DNA of 64,000 nt, taken from Ctenosaura bakeri. Taxonomy: Eukaryota > Chordata > Lepidosauria > Squamata > Iguanidae. The stretch is from positions 127,001-191,000 of the forward strand of contig CAOLHI010002496.1 in NCBI GenBank assembly GCA_948474755.1. Reading direction: 5' to 3'. Shown here piece by piece: positions 41,503 to 53,796 of the stretch (position 1 is its first letter; the number at the start of each line of letters is the position of its first letter). A model generated the notes under the pieces. The model was not told where the DNA came from and made no database searches. It worked only from the letters and a program-made list of their open reading frames with translations. The position numbers were made by a program, and so were the translations under genes.

Positions 41503-42720
41503 TCACTCCTGGGCATCATGGACTACCCCATCTAATAATCCTATAATGGAACACTTCAGGTATGGTGAAACACCTTGTTGTAGAATTTTTAGCATGACTT
41601 TGCTTGTGTGTGAGAGTAGTGCAGTGGTACAGTGGCTACTGCAACCCCTGTTAACCCCTTTCTTGGGGACTGGAATGTATATTGAGCATTTCCAATCTGT
41701 GGGCCATTCTTTTGTTTTCAATATTTAGTGAGAGATTTTAGTTAGAACTGGAGTGGATTCTGTCTCTGTTGCTTGAAACTGCTCTATTCGTATACCATCT
41801 GTTCCTGGTCATTTATTTCTCCTAAGTGCTTTGTGTGCAGCTTTTCACTTTCTAAAATTGTGGATTCATCTTCACGTGATTCTTCTTTGAATGAATCTGT
41901 CATCATTACAACTCATTTATATAGTTCTTCAATGTATTGTTTCCATTGTCTTTTTATTTCTTCTTGATCATGCAGTGTGTTCTTCTGATGGGCACAGAGG
42001 ATCCTTACTCTTGATTTAATTTTCCCTTTGATTTCTTGGATGTTGTGGAAGAGATCTCTTGTTCTTTTTTTTTGGCTGTCATCTTCTATTTTTCTGCATT
42101 GATAGTTATAGTAGTTCTCTTTGTCCCTGCACACACATCATTGAACAGCATATTCATGTTTCTGATCCTATTTTGGTCTCCTTTTACATTTACTTTTACT
42201 TCTTGTGTGTCCATAACGAGTTGAAGAATTTTATTGGTCATCCAGTGAGGCTTTTCTTTCTTTTAGGCTTCAGACAGTTTCTTTCTGCATTCCTCCCTGA
42301 CAATGTCCTTGGCTTCAGTCCAGAGTTCTTCTGGCTCTCAATCAATTAAGCTTAATCTATTTTTACCTTATCTTTCTACCTTATTTTTACCTATTTTTTA
42401 CCTTATCTTACCTTATCTATTTTACCTTATCTTAAAATTCTACAGGGATTGTTTTTCAGGTTGCATTTGGCATAATGATTGATTTGGTGTTATTCTTTAG
42501 CTTTACTCCAATCTTTGATATCAGCAGTTCATTACGTGTGCCCCAATCTGCTCCTGGTCTTGTTTTTGCAGAGAGAATGGGACTTTTCCATTTTTTGCTT
42601 CCAGTTATATAGTCAAACATGATTTCTGTATTGGCCATCTGGTGATATCCATGCATACAGTCCCCTCTTTGAGTGGCTGAAGAATGTGTTGGCAATGAAC
42701 AAGTGTTTCATCTTTGTTCA
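41503..42720 (-). mobile_element. BovB/RTE LINE fragment, endonuclease to reverse transcriptase
   Basis: On the minus strand, from high to low coordinates: the end of the endonuclease (GADWGTRNELLISKIGVKL, near 42560), a linker (RTRDLFHNIQEIKGKI and RQWKQYIEELYK, 42100-41915), then the reverse transcriptase start (EWPTDWKCSIYIPVPKKG and SKVMLKILQ, 41720-41560). Frames are broken between blocks. BovB is known for horizontal transfer between squamates and mammals. Both ends are missing. Confidence 0.8.
42350..42435. repeat. Low-complexity ACCTTATCT repeats
   Basis: Irregular tandem copies of 'accttatctattttt' variants inside the BovB relic. Confidence 0.6.
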
Positions 42721-42769
42721 AATCATATCCTATAGAGAAGTAAGCTACTTTTTACTGCAAGGTAGTATT

Positions 42770-43225
42770 GCAGTGATATTTGGAGTTGTTAACTGGGGCT
42801 GATTACAGGAGTTATACAACTCCCCTATTCCAGCATCACCACAGGCTGCTGATCTGTTTCTAGGCACATTTCAAAGTCCTCGAAATCTTAGGTCCAGACT
42901 GTCTGACAGACTACTATCTCTATGTATGGCTCTGCTTGGTGGTGGGGTGGTGGTGGTGGTCTCTTCACTATCCTTCTGTTAGTGGGGAAAAATTCAGAAT
43001 ATTCTGACTAAAAGAGTCAGAATAAAAAAAAAAAGGGGAAAGGGGGTTTTTAACTGTTTTGTTTTAGACTGCACCTTAATACAACTTCAAAACCCCTTTT
43101 TAAGTGACTGTGCAATGTTATGAATAGTTTCCTTCTATTTTAAATGTTGACATTTTGTATGTTTTTTACTATACTGTAACCATCTTAATTGGTGATATGC
43201 TTTGAATTCCAATCTTGAGAAAAAA
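42770..43225 (+). repeat. L2-like LINE 3' end
   Basis: Shares the order of blocks with 58860-59414: 'tgttaactggggctgat', 'gctgatctgtttctaggcac', 'aggtccagactgtctgac', then much later 'ccatcttaattggtgata' and 'ttgaattccaatcttgaga'. Old and disrupted. Confidence 0.4.
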
Positions 43226-43507
43226 AGATGAGTTACAGATGATGATCTGGATGCTTGTGTGAATGGTGCCATTTTGACTATTACATATTGATCTATTGTC
43301 AGGTAATGAGTTTGCTGTTCATAGCAAATATACACTTATGTACTAACGGAGGCTTTGCATTGAAAGCAAAGTAAATGTTATTCTTTGCTGTAATTACTTT
43401 AACTGGGAAAAAAGACTATTTTTAGTCTAAAAATTGTCCCCATGGAGAGATATTGAAGCTGCTTTAATGATTTTTAGCTACAGAAAAGAAGAGGACTTGC
43501 ACGTTAC

Positions 43508-43735
43508 ATGCGAGCTAGAGGGAACCATGTGCTTTATAAACTAGCATTGCTCACACAATCTTGTGGGAATATTTGCAGTGAGACAAAATGTGCAGTTTTA
43601 TCCCTCATTCGGGATTTAGAAAGTAAACTTGGCAAGCTGGTTGATGCAATATATAAATGTGCAACTCAGTGTTTTAATTTGAAAGATATTCCTTTGAAAT
43701 ATAAGCATGGTGGATTCCAAAGGTTCAGTGAATAA
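43508..43735 (+). CDS. Open frame of unknown origin, probably a LINE or retrocopy fragment
   Basis: 75 codons with a coding-like stretch (CAVLSLIRDLESKLGKLV, then AIYKCATQCFNLKDIPLKY). No start context, no domain recognised, and no splice sites that would make it an exon. I would not treat it as a gene without a match. Confidence 0.15.
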   Translation: MRARGNHVLYKLALLTQSCGNICSETKCAVLSLIRDLESKLGKLVDAIYKCATQCFNLKDIPLKYKHGGFQRFSE

Positions 43736-44084
43736 TCTGATAAACCAAAGCTTGGGCTGGATGATTTGGGGAGTCATAGTCCCCCCAAAATAGTAACTTT
43801 GCCAAGTTTTGTGATGAAGCTTCCCCTTTCTGATCATGTGAACAAATTTTGTTGTGCATGCTCAGTGAGCCATTCCTTGCAAATGTGGTATTTTTGAGGT
43901 GATTCATGTACAGGTTTAACTTTGCAAGGGTTGGGGTTGAGTAACCCAGATGTTTGCCTATAAAAGATGATAAAATGGAGTGCAGTACGACTTAATCAAA
44001 GGAACAGGAGACCTCCACAGGTTATCATGAAAGGCTTTGGGATATAAACTGGGCTTGCATTTGTGACCCAACAAGTGAGACATA

Positions 44085-44157
44085 GCCCATTTCTGCACTA
44101 CACTTTTATAGTGTGATTATTCCACTTTCAACATCCTATGGAATCCTGGGGTTTGCC
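44085..44157. repeat. Palindromic MITE, left arm
   Basis: 'gcccatttctgcactacact' then 'tccactttcaacatcctatg' and 'gaatcctggggtttgc'. It is cut off at the SPIN-like sequence that follows. Confidence 0.7.
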
Positions 44158-44862
44158 GTGTCAGAAGGGGGCAGGAGGGGGTCAAAGGGGGCAGGAGGAC
44201 ATGAGCACGTGGCTCACACTTGCACACCACCACTCCTGGGCCTTTTCCACACGTTACCTTATCGCGGAGGTGGGGGATGCCGATCGTGCAAGCAGGTTCT
44301 TGCGCGAGGTGCTCTCTTCGCTGCTCCTTCATCCCACAGCTGACTTCCTGGTCACGCGACCGCCTCGCCCCTTCCTTCTGCAGTGCAGCCTGGGAGCTGT
44401 AGGCTGTGCTGGGGGAGGAAGCGCGACCGGTGCGCTTGGGATGACGTACTGCAGGGCAGGTAAGTGCGTGCGGGCCCTGGGAGCGTTGCGCAACCACGCA
44501 GCATTTTCAACTTAGAGCCAAAAATAAAAAAATCCGTGTGTGGCCCGCTTTAGGCTCGTGAGTATCACATAAATGGGAGTGCGTCGTACGAACCGCTGCT
44601 CCCATTTATGTGACGCTCAAGGGGCCCTCTTGCAAAAGAAAAGGGCCCTGCTGTGGCGACGCTGCTAAGCCCCCACCGTCTTCCCTGGGAGGTGGTGCTC
44701 GAGTCCACCAAAAGGGGCAGGAGGATGCGAGTGCGTGGCTCGCGCTTGCGCACGGCTTGCACTTGCGCACCACCACCAAGGAGGGAGTGGAGCCTAAGAC
44801 CATAGGAAATACGTATTTTCCATGGTCTTAGGTGACCCCTTTGAAAGGATCGTTCGAGGTTG
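44158..44862 (-). mobile_element. SPIN-like hAT remnant, carrying a nested transposon
   Basis: The right part (44648-44862) is the complement of the SPIN end seen at 59415: 'gcctaagaccataggaaata' with its mirrored stem, then 'gacccctttgaaaggatcgt'. The 'gcgcaccaccaccaaggagg' block is shared with 59530-59560. The left part (44158-44238) repeats 'gggggcaggagg' and 'cgtggctcacacttgcacac'. The terminal 17 bp of SPIN are lost. Confidence 0.6.
44239..44647 (-). mobile_element. GC-rich non-autonomous DNA transposon, CTG target duplication
   Basis: 409-bp diverged member of the 25665/33608 family in opposite orientation. It shares 'gcgcaacgctccc', 'cgcacttacct' and the 'acgacgcactccca' foldback. Ends GGCCTTTTCCACAC and AAAAGGGCC. 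CTG at 44236-44238 and 44648-44650. Confidence 0.75.
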
Positions 44863-44993
44863 CTCATATTCCAAGGATGACCATGTATAAATTATCCAGC
44901 AAACAGGACGTGGTAGGTAGTGTCATCTTTATAAATGTGAGAGGTTTTTCCATCTTTTGAATTCCTTAACTCATTTTGAGCTGAGAAAGCACA

Positions 44994-45263
44994 TTGCCAG
45001 GCAATTCCTTCTTTGCATTCGAAAGGGAGGTGGGCAAATATCCCCACATCCCAACCTCCCTTGCACAAAGAGAAGATATTCTTAGTTATGTATGGTTTTG
45101 TAATTTGTATGCTATTCCTAAGAAAAGATTTCTTGAATGTCTGGTAGAAGGAATATCTGATGGCTCTTTGGTTGAACAAATGTGTAAATTACTTGCGGAT
45201 ATGGCTCCTTATATAACCAATCAAACAGCTTTATTTCCTCTGGCTTCCAAAAAAAGATTATAG
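44994..45263 (+). pseudogene. Possible LINE reverse-transcriptase C-terminal fragment
   Basis: 90-codon frame: 'QREDILSYVWFCNLYAIPKK', then 'ITNQTALFPLASKKRL'. The order of features (Cys-containing line, 'LL.D', 'ITN..A.F...A') resembles the last domain of several non-LTR retrotransposon proteins. The clade is not identified. Confidence 0.35.
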
Positions 45264-45879
45264 CAAAGCTTTTAAAGGCTTTTGGTAGACATTCTGCATA
45301 TGATGAATGGATCTGATTAGTATGTTTAACTTCTTTTAAATCTCTTTTGGTCAAATGTGCAAGAATCTGGGGTAACAGGCAATAAAAGTGACTAGTTGAC
45401 AAAGCAGCTATGGATGTGCAATATGCACCTTGATGCTGGAGGAGAATGGCATTAAATTTCCCCCACCATTTCTCTGATATAAATTACTCTCCTAAAGGTG
45501 TTATCAATGGTGGTAGTGGTGGGGAAAGGATAGCTCTAATATAGGCACTGTGAATGTCTTTGATTTCCCTTCTTGTGGCTGCTAACAGCTTGGAGGTTGA
45601 TTTGAAAGAGAAAACAGTGCAAGGAAAAAAAAGTTATAAGCAATGCCAGTGCCATGGTCCTCATCCAAACCAACTCTGTCTCCATTTGGTGCTTTTAAAG
45701 CTTGGATGCAGATAGCTTGAGTCTAGATTAAATCCTACTGGTAGCAGGCCAGCCACTGAATTAATTGGGTTTACCTATGTGTTGACTCACCATTCAACAA
45801 GTGATTCAATGGGTCTACTCTGTTTGGGATTAAGCAATAGGATTGTAACCCATCTCTCCTTATATAGACTGCCTCAGTT

Positions 45880-46260
45880 TTTGGATACTTAGAGGAGGGC
45901 TTTCTTTTAGTCCCATGGCTGTCACAGTCCTTTGCTTAAGGACATCTGAGAAAGTCTTCTTTGTGGCAGCTCCTAGGCTGTGGGACTCTCTTCCATAGCA
46001 AACTAGGCTGGCATCCTTTCTGGTCTCTTTCTCCAGCAGACTAAGACCTTTTTATTTAGAAAGGCCTTTGGCTAATAACTGCTTTTTACAGAAGGGTATT
46101 TGAATGGGATATGTCTGAATGAAATAATACTTTCATTCTCATTGTTCTGTTTTAAATGATTTTAAATTGGTTTCAATTTGTGTTTTGTTTTAATGTGATG
46201 GCTTACTATTGTTTATTCTAAATTCTTCTTCAATATTATAAATAGTTGTTTTTTAGCTGT
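45880..46260 (+). repeat. L2-like LINE 3' end
   Basis: Contains 'ctaggctgtgggactctctt', 'ctggcatcctttctggtctc', 'tttttatttagaaaggcctt' and an AT-rich 3' UTR, the same pattern as at 56755 and 58975. Confidence 0.45.
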
Positions 46261-47079
46261 ATTTCGTTTTCATTCATTTCCCAGGAGCCCACAGCCTCAT
46301 GGCTGTGAGTTTATGGGAGTTGCAGTCCAATACATCTGGAGGACATCAGGTAGAGGAAGGATGTGGTAGAGAACTACAGCATCTAGTGCTTCCTGCTGAT
46401 GAAGCATATTCCTTCTGTGTGAGAAAACTGTGGTATAGCAGAAGCACTAACATTCTAAATGTACAATGCGAGCCATGATGTCACAGAGCAGAGATGTAGG
46501 GAATGCAAAAGCTCAGTTTAAAGCTGTGGTCTTATGCAACTTTTCCATGAGGAAGCGCCCTTGAATGCAATAGAACTTACTTCTGAGTAGAGGTTGCATT
46601 TAGGTTGAGGCACGTTTTTCTGGTGTCCCTATCCTCAGATTGCACTTTGTAAAAACAGTTCAACTGCCATGTTCATCTTGATATCTAGGATCTCTGCTCT
46701 TTGAAAGGGAGAGAGAATGTGCTCTTTGGGCCTAGAGAAATAATCTGATGAATCAGATTTCTGGAATGCTGGAGAAATTCTCCATCTTCATTAATTTCTC
46801 CTGCCTGACATTTATGCTGAGCCAGCTTTCGACATCCAGGGAAACAAAACAAAAATGCAGTCCTACCACTCACTTGCTTTGGCCCTCTGCCCAGTAGATT
46901 TTTGTGATGTTAGTAATTTACTTGCATCAGCTACATAACAAACATTGTTGCTTAATTACAGTGGTTAAGTTATTAGCAAGTCACATTTTCAATTAAGTGT
47001 TTTCAGAGAGAGCTTATAGCAAGGTGTAAACAAGATTTTCTCTCTTTTTTAAAAAAAGAATCATACTAAAATATCAATT

Positions 47080-47290
47080 AGGGCCAGCGTGGTGTAGTTT
47101 AAATCTCTGCCCAGCCATGAAAACCTATTGGGTGACCCTGGACAAGTCATATTCTCTCATCTTCAGAGGAAGACAATGGAAAACCTCATTTGAACAAAAC
47201 TTGCCAAAAACAAAAACAAAAACAAACAAGACATCATGATAGGGTCACCATAAGTCAGAGTCAGCTTGAAAGTGCATAAAAACACAAAAA
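47080..47290 (+). repeat. tRNA-derived SINE
   Basis: Starts 'gggccagcgtggtgtagt', with a head deletion. Body 'cagccatgaaaacctattgg', tail 'gtcaccataagtcagagtc' and 'cttgaaagtgcataaaaac'. An inserted A-rich tract at 47205-47230. Confidence 0.65.
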
Positions 47291-47365
47291 AATTGATCGT
47301 CACTAAAATGCCTTTTTGTAATATCTCTGTGTGGAAATAGCCATTATCTTCTGTTCTGTAACATG

Positions 47366-47522
47366 GTCCATTTCCACACTAGACTGTTATTGTGCTATTA
47401 TTCCACTTTCAACATCTTATGGAGTCCTAGGGTTTGTAGCTTGACATCCTGCAAACCCCAGGATTCCATAGGATGTTGAAAGTGGAATCATAGCGCTATA
47501 ACACTCTAGTGCAGAAATGGCT
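47366..47522. repeat. Palindromic MITE
   Basis: Complete palindrome with a reduced centre 'gtagcttgacatcctgcaaa'. Flanks ATG and GTG, a possible mutated 3-bp duplication. Confidence 0.82.
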
Positions 47523-48391
47523 GTGGACTCATCCTGTACCTCAACAGGAAGCTCTCACCTCAACCTGCCACTGATGTATTGGGAACCCCCATTTATCTCC
47601 TTTTTTATCTCTTTGCAAATACCACAGGTTTAACAGTAGTGGATGTTGCTCTCCATGGTGCTGAATTTTTTAAAATCTGTTTTAGCTCACAGCACATCTT
47701 GATACTGAATCCATGTTGGGACTGCTGAAAAGGGCCAGATAGTGCAGAACCCATCCCAGGAGTTTGCTGACTGATGAAAAGCAGTCAAGGTGCTCAGTAT
47801 TCAAAGCCCACCAATTTATTTTGATACATGAGCAGCAAATCCCAGAGGCATCCCTCCCATTTCTGCAGATAAAAATACAACAACAAACCTCTAATGTTTC
47901 CCTGCCCATTCACGACATTCAAAGTCTGCTGCCTGAGACAGTGACGGACACCAACCCTTCATAGGGCTGGCCTCCAGCCAGTACACAGTGCATATTTTTG
48001 GCCCTGAATAACCGCTGATTGGAGTAAAGGTCAGGAGGAAGTGGTGGGACACATGGAGACCTCCCGTGGCAGCAGTAGGACTAGGGGTCAGAGATTGCCC
48101 ATATGTGTTCTGGAGAAATAAAAAGAAATAATTCATAATCTGTTGCAGTTGTAACATAGGGAGTTACATATCACAAGAGGTGATAATGGCCATTGCTTTA
48201 GAGAACTTTAAAATTTTCAGGGTTTTTACTCTCAGTGATTATTAGTCATGATAGCTAAATGAAATGAAATGAAATGAAATAATAATAGAGTGGGACTGTG
48301 TCTCTGATTAGTGGTTGAGTGGCTAAGCAACATATGCTGGCTAGCTACACTGTCCTTTTTCTCAGTGTCTCCAGAGTCTTTCACATTATAC

Positions 48392-48585
48392 ATTTATAGC
48401 ACCTTGACACTGCTCTAACTGCCATGGCTCCATTCTTTGGATCACTGGGATTTGTAGTTTTGCAAGGTACTTAAAGTTCTCTGTGAAAGAGATCTCATGC
48501 TTCACTAAACTACAAAACCCAGGATTCTGTAGGATACAACCATGGCAGTTAACCCAATATCAAAGCACTATAATTGTACTGTATG
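48392..48585. repeat. Third palindromic repeat family
   Basis: Arms 'tatagcaccttgacactgct' with 'aactgccatggctcc' and 'catggcagttaacc' with 'caaagcactataattgtac'. Centre 'ggatttgtagttttgcaagg' against 'actacaaaacccaggattct'. Distinct from the GGCCATTTC family, though the centre is alike. Confidence 0.6.
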
Positions 48586-48609
48586 AAAGAGACATGACAT
48601 ATGAGTCAG

Positions 48610-49253
48610 CAGTGTGATGCGGCAGCCAAGAAAGCCAATGCAATTCTCGGCTGCATCAATAGGAGTATGGTGTCTAGATCGAGGGAGGTACTGGTACCAC
48701 TCTACTCTGCTTTGGTTAGACCCCAATCTTGAATACTGTGTCCAGTTCTGGGCACCCCAATTCAAGAAGGATATTGACAAGCTGGAGCAAGTTCAGAGGA
48801 GGGCGACCAAAATGGTGAGAGGCCTGGAAGCCGTGCCCTATGAGGATAGACTTAGAGAGCTGTGCATGTTTAGTCTGCAGAAGAGAAGGTTAAGAGGGGA
48901 CATGATAGCCCTGTTTAAATATTTGAAGGGATGCCACGTAGAGGAAGGAGAAGGTTTGTTTTCTGCTGCTCCAGAGACCAGGATAAGGAGCAATGGATTC
49001 AAGCTGCAGGAAAGGAGATTCCACCTGAACCGCAGGAAGAACTTCCTGACGGTCAGGGCTGTCTGGCAGTGGAATATGCTGCCTTGGAGTGTAGTGGAGT
49101 CTCCTTCCTTGGAGGTTTTTAAGCAGAGGCTTGATGGTCATCTGTCGGGAGTGCTTTGAGGGTGTTCCTGCATGGCAGGGGGTTGGACTAGATGGCCCCT
49201 GTGGTCTCTTCCAACTCTAGATTTCTATGATTCTATGATTCTATGATTCTATA
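48610..49253 (+). mobile_element. CR1 LINE 3' end with ATTCTATG tail
   Basis: The frame 48614-49159 (181 codons) encodes the C-terminal CR1 reverse-transcriptase region: [20 protein letters not shown], then [19 protein letters not shown], and [16 protein letters not shown]. It is unbroken. A short 3' UTR 'tggactagatggcccctgtg' and an octamer tail (49219-49253) follow. 5'-truncated, so inactive, but well preserved. Confidence 0.88.
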
Positions 49254-49947
49254 TTTTCTTAGAGACAGGGTATGGAACTGGATCAATTCTTGCTTGTCAT
49301 ATGTAAGCACTGTAAAGGGGAGTTTTTAGATTTCACTGATCTCTGAGTGGTTCATGCCTTTCTTGCCCTTCCCCAACCTCTCAAACAGCAATGCCAACTG
49401 ATATAAAAAAGAATCTCTATTTCTAACATTACCAAGAAGAAACAGGCATTAGATATGACTGTCCTAAACCTTAACCTTAAGATCCTATATGCTTATTTGT
49501 ATGGAATTTGTCTGAGGGTGAAGTGCCTTTAGGGCCGGAGATTTTAATGAGCTCTCTAATTAGGCTTTTGACAGAATCCCTTAATTGATGTTTGCTCAGT
49601 TTGTAAGCTCTTTGGCTATTTAATTAATGTCTGTTTATTCCTGAGACTGTGCTCAGCAATGTTTGATAAGTGCCCGCTTACAAACATGATAAATAATACA
49701 TAGTATCCCAAGAGTTCTGTGCTTCCTAATCTCTTCCAAGTGAAAGCTGGTAAAGCAGAATCACTCGGGGGTGAGCAGTCAGCTGGGAACTTGTGTTGGT
49801 TCAAATGACCTCAGTAACAGTATTTTGCTAGCTGCTATCCCTCAGCCACACACCTGCAATGTGTTGAGAATGATATTTTGTTGTTGTGTGCTTTTGTTCT
49901 TGTGTGCAGCCACACACCTGCAATGTGTTAAGAACGGTACTTTGTTG

Positions 49948-50145
49948 TGTAACCCTAAGGCAAATTTATCATGGGGTTTTCTTGGCAAGATTATTTTCAG
50001 AGGGGGTTTACCATGGCCTCCCACTGGGGCTGAGAATTTGTGACTTGCCCAGTGTCACCCAGTGGCTTTCCATGGCTGAGTGGGGATTTGAACCTGGTCT
50101 CTACAGTCCTAGCCCAATATCCAAACCACTATATCATGCAGACTC
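49948..50145 (-). repeat. tRNA-derived SINE
   Basis: Reversed copy with 'gtaaccctaaggcaaattta', 'ggggttttcttggcaagatt', 'gtcacccagtggctttccat' and head 'tggggatttgaacctggtct'. Upstream, 49848-49935 contains a direct duplication of 'ccacacacctgcaatgtgtt'. Confidence 0.72.
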
Positions 50146-50252
50146 TGAGAATAATACTGGCCTTCCTTAAATTGCTGTTGTGAAGATCCTTGAGCAAGAT
50201 TGGTAAAGAATGCTCAAAGGCATTATCTGCAGAAATACAATGGTTGTTCTTA

Positions 50253-50346
50253 AGCCATTTCCACACTAGCCTGTTAGCCTTTGAGGAGTCCATAGGATGT
50301 TGAAAGTGAAATAATAGCACTATAACAGGCTAGTGCTGAAATGGCC
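50253..50346. repeat. Short palindromic MITE with TTA target duplication
   Basis: 94-bp internal-deletion form: left arm 'agccatttccacactagcct', then directly the right half. TTA at 50250-50252 and 50347-50349. Confidence 0.82.
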
Positions 50347-50424
50347 TTAGATTTAAGCAATGGAATGATGCCAAGTGACCCACAGAGAAGAGGGTGTCTC
50401 TTATACACCTTTGAAGCTGAAGAA

Positions 50425-50803
50425 GCTGAAGCCCTTCGGAAGAGAAAGTTAAGGATGTTTAATCTTCAGAACAGAAGATTAAGAGGGGACATGATAGCCA
50501 TGTTTAAATATTTGAAGGGATCTCATGTCGAGGAGGGAATGGGCTTGTTTTCTGCTGCTCCAGAGACTAGGACAAGGAGCAATGGATTCAAGCTGCAGGA
50601 AAGGAGATTCCACTTGAACCTCAGGAAGAACTATGTGGCAGTGGAACATGCTGCCTCGGAGTGTGGTGGAGTCTCCTCTTTGGAATTTTTTAAGCAGAGG
50701 TGGATGGCCATCTGTTGGGAATGCTTTGACGCGGGTTCTTGCATGCCAGGGGGCTGGACTGGATGACCCCTGTGGTCTCTTCCAACTCTATGATTCTGTG
50801 ATT
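50425..50803 (+). mobile_element. CR1 LINE 3' end, second copy
   Basis: Closely related to 48610-49253 ('gacatgatagccatgtttaa', 'ggcttgttttctgctgctcc', 'atgacccctgtggtctcttc') but with deletions, including the segment after 'aggaagaac'. Tail reduced to 'tatgattctgtgattc'. Confidence 0.82.
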
Positions 50804-50902
50804 CCCAATCTGGGTGGACTGGACCTTAGAAAAATCTACATTTGGGGACTGTAGCTCCCAGAAACCTTTGGCCACAAACGGAACTGAAGTACAACTGACT
50901 GG

Positions 50903-51082
50903 GGCCATTTCTGCACTAGCCTGATATAGTTCTATTATTTCACTTTCAACATCCTATGGAATCCTGGGGTTTGCAGTTAGGAGAGGGGCCGGCCGGACCC
51001 TCCCGTAACTGCAAACCCTAGGATTCCATAGGTTGATGAAAGTGGAATAATAGTGCTATAACACGCTAGTGTGGAAATGGCC
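50903..51082. repeat. Complete palindromic MITE with TGG target duplication
   Basis: Arms GGCCATTTCTGCACTAG and mirror, centre 'gaggggccggccggaccctc'. TGG at 50900-50902 and 51083-51085. Confidence 0.88.
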
Positions 51083-51085
51083 TGG

Positions 51086-53100
51086 GATGGGGGCTAGACA
51101 GAGCTCTGGATCAGATTTATAACACAGAGAAATGAGAGTCCAGGCTTTGAGCCTAGGAAGCTGTTACCCCACCAGGGTAACAAGGCCATTTGAGGAGGAG
51201 CTGGGGAAATGCAAGCAAATACATGATTTTGGACAGTGGGGAGGATAGACAAAGACACAGGGAGCAAATAACCTACCCTTTCAGTGACAACTCAAGAAAA
51301 CTGTATTCAGAGATACAAACTACAGCCAAAGGATCTGAGTAGTCAAAAAAAATAACATCCCCAGGCAAAAAGCTTATAGTCCAACACATGGCAGGCACTA
51401 GGTTGGAGAAGGCTGCAATACTCGGACTCACAGATTTTTAGGTGCATAACCTTACCAGTTAACTGAGTGCCTCATGGCTGTGGATAGGCCACAACAATTT
51501 TTAACTGTCCTCATGCTTCCCTTCTTTCAAGGTACTCGTGGTGACATAAATGGTTCCAATCTTGCCCATTTTAGCCTAGCATTTGAGCCCATTTTAGTCT
51601 GAGAGACCACAACTGGCCCTAAGCCATCCAGTAAGTTTTGTGATTTTTAACCCAGTGCTCCACAGTGTTCATCAAATACCATAACCATTGTACTATACCA
51701 CCTGCTTCCTTCCTTCTACTAAGGTTGGCTGTACTCCAACAAAGAACTAGTCCCTCTCCATGCACAAACTCCATGGTCCATGGTCACACTACATTTGCCC
51801 TCTCTCTTCCAAGCTTTAATTCTGGACTGTGGGCAGGCTTTGAGGCTACTGTGGCTCCATAATAGTGAGACCTGTTGCAGACACACCATGGCTGCTTTGA
51901 CTATGGATGAACACATGCTGCTACTGCCAGCTAGATGAGCTTGTTGGTGTCTCACAATCTTAACTATGAAAATAGCACTTTGTGTGTGCAGCTCCATGCT
52001 ACTCTCCCAAAGTAGCTTTTTAGCCCTGGGGGCACTGTCATGGTTGTTTCTTGGCAGGGAAGGAGAGAGGGAGGGATGGGGAGATGACCAAGCGTTTGCC
52101 TAGCCCAGATGCATTTTGCAGCCAAAGAAGAGAAGAGAGTCTCTGGAGATGTGGGAAAGTGGCCCCATTTATTGACCCCAGCTGCTGCACTGAAGCCAAG
52201 ATGAGCATTGCTTGATCACCTTCCCTCTCTTCCATGGGTTGTGGCAGACCCTGCAATACTTAAAAAACCTCTGCAGGGGGAATTTCAATGGACTGTGTGA
52301 GGAGCTAATGAGCAAGTTCTCATGCAACATCCAGAAAAAGACATACCTGCATGCAACTGCAAGCTACATGCATGTATATCACCAACAGGTTTCTAGACAT
52401 AATGTAATTTAGTTACCGGTACATCTTTGTTATTGGGGGAAAGGAATGAATTACAAGTAATGTCATATTTATAACCAGTTAATTCTAAGTTTTGGCAGCT
52501 AGATGGGCATTTGAATAGTACACAGCACACTAAGCTATTTTGTGTGGAGCTCGTGAGCTCAATCAGCCAGCTCACTGTCCTCACCTCACTTTTGTACGAA
52601 CAGCATGTCAGAGACAAGGCTGGATGTCAAGCTGATTTAGTGACAGCAAGAGAAAGAAAGAAACGTCTGGTATAAATCTGCTCTTGATCAATTTTGATAA
52701 CATAACCTAGAGGCTCTGGGAAGGGATAGAGCTGTAATTGGTATAACATCAGCTGAAAGACTTTTGCTTTTCAGGTTAGAAATGAAATATTGTCACAATC
52801 CTGGATAAACGAGATGGGAGTGAAGCAGATTGCAAGGTCAAGGAAAAAGGGCAGGAAAAATTGGTAATGACTTCCATGCAGAAAATAAATTGCATCCAGA
52901 TTTGGAAAGGTGGCTCCTGATTGAAGCTGAATAGGTTTTGCTTTGTTTTATTTTTTTAAAGCTTCTCTTACCCATCTGACTAGACAAGTTGGTAATCTGA
53001 TGTATTTTAAAGCATTAGCCCGGACAGAGAAAGATAATGTTAATAAAAGACTCTGCAATCAAAGATGGAGAAGGGCTACTGATGGGATTTGAAGTTGACT
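51086..53100. other. Host DNA, no gene seen
   Basis: Unassigned sequence with no supported ORF, RNA gene or dated repeat. Confidence 0.35.
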
Positions 53101-53273
53101 GATTTCCGCACTACACTCTTAGAGCGCGATTATTCCACTTTCAACATCCTATGGAATCCTGGGGTTTGCAGTTTTGGGAGGGGCCAGCCGGCCCCTCCTG
53201 AAACTGCAAACCCCAGGATTCCATAGGATGTTGAAAGTGGAATAATAGCACTATAACAAGTGCGGAAATGGCC
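53101..53273. repeat. Palindromic MITE
   Basis: Complete palindrome with centre 'gggaggggccagccggcccc'. The left tip is mutated (GATTTCCGC), the right tip is GCGGAAATGGCC. Confidence 0.85.
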
Positions 53274-53796
53274 AGTGTGTGTGGTAGGACATTTTCCTTG
53301 GCAACAAAAAAAATGTTTCTGTGGTTGCAAAACGCAAACTGGATTTAGTGTGTGTGTGTTATGGCCTGTGTTTTGATGGTTGAGGTACAAAATGAAGTAT
53401 ACATTGTTTGGTTGTTTTTTGTGGAATTGTGGCTAGCAAAATTGTTCTATCCAGTTGAAACCTTGTCTTATTTTACAAAAGTTTTTTAAAAATAAATTGA
53501 AATAAAACAAAATATATTATTTTAAAAAAATTATTAACAATTATTAAAAAGACATTGAAAACATAATTGCAAAATAAAAGATAAAAAACCACAGTACACT
53601 ACTTCACATACAGTACTGAAGAGGATGCATGTTGCTAGGTGCTTAAAAGGCTTTAGTTTTCCAGAGTTTGTGGTGTGTCTTCTGAATGCTTTTTGAAGGA
53701 TCCACAAAATATCACAGAACAACAACCAAGTCCTCACGGGACAAGGAGAGGGCCTAGCTAAGGACAAAAGGATGCTAATGCAGAGAAGTACCAGAG

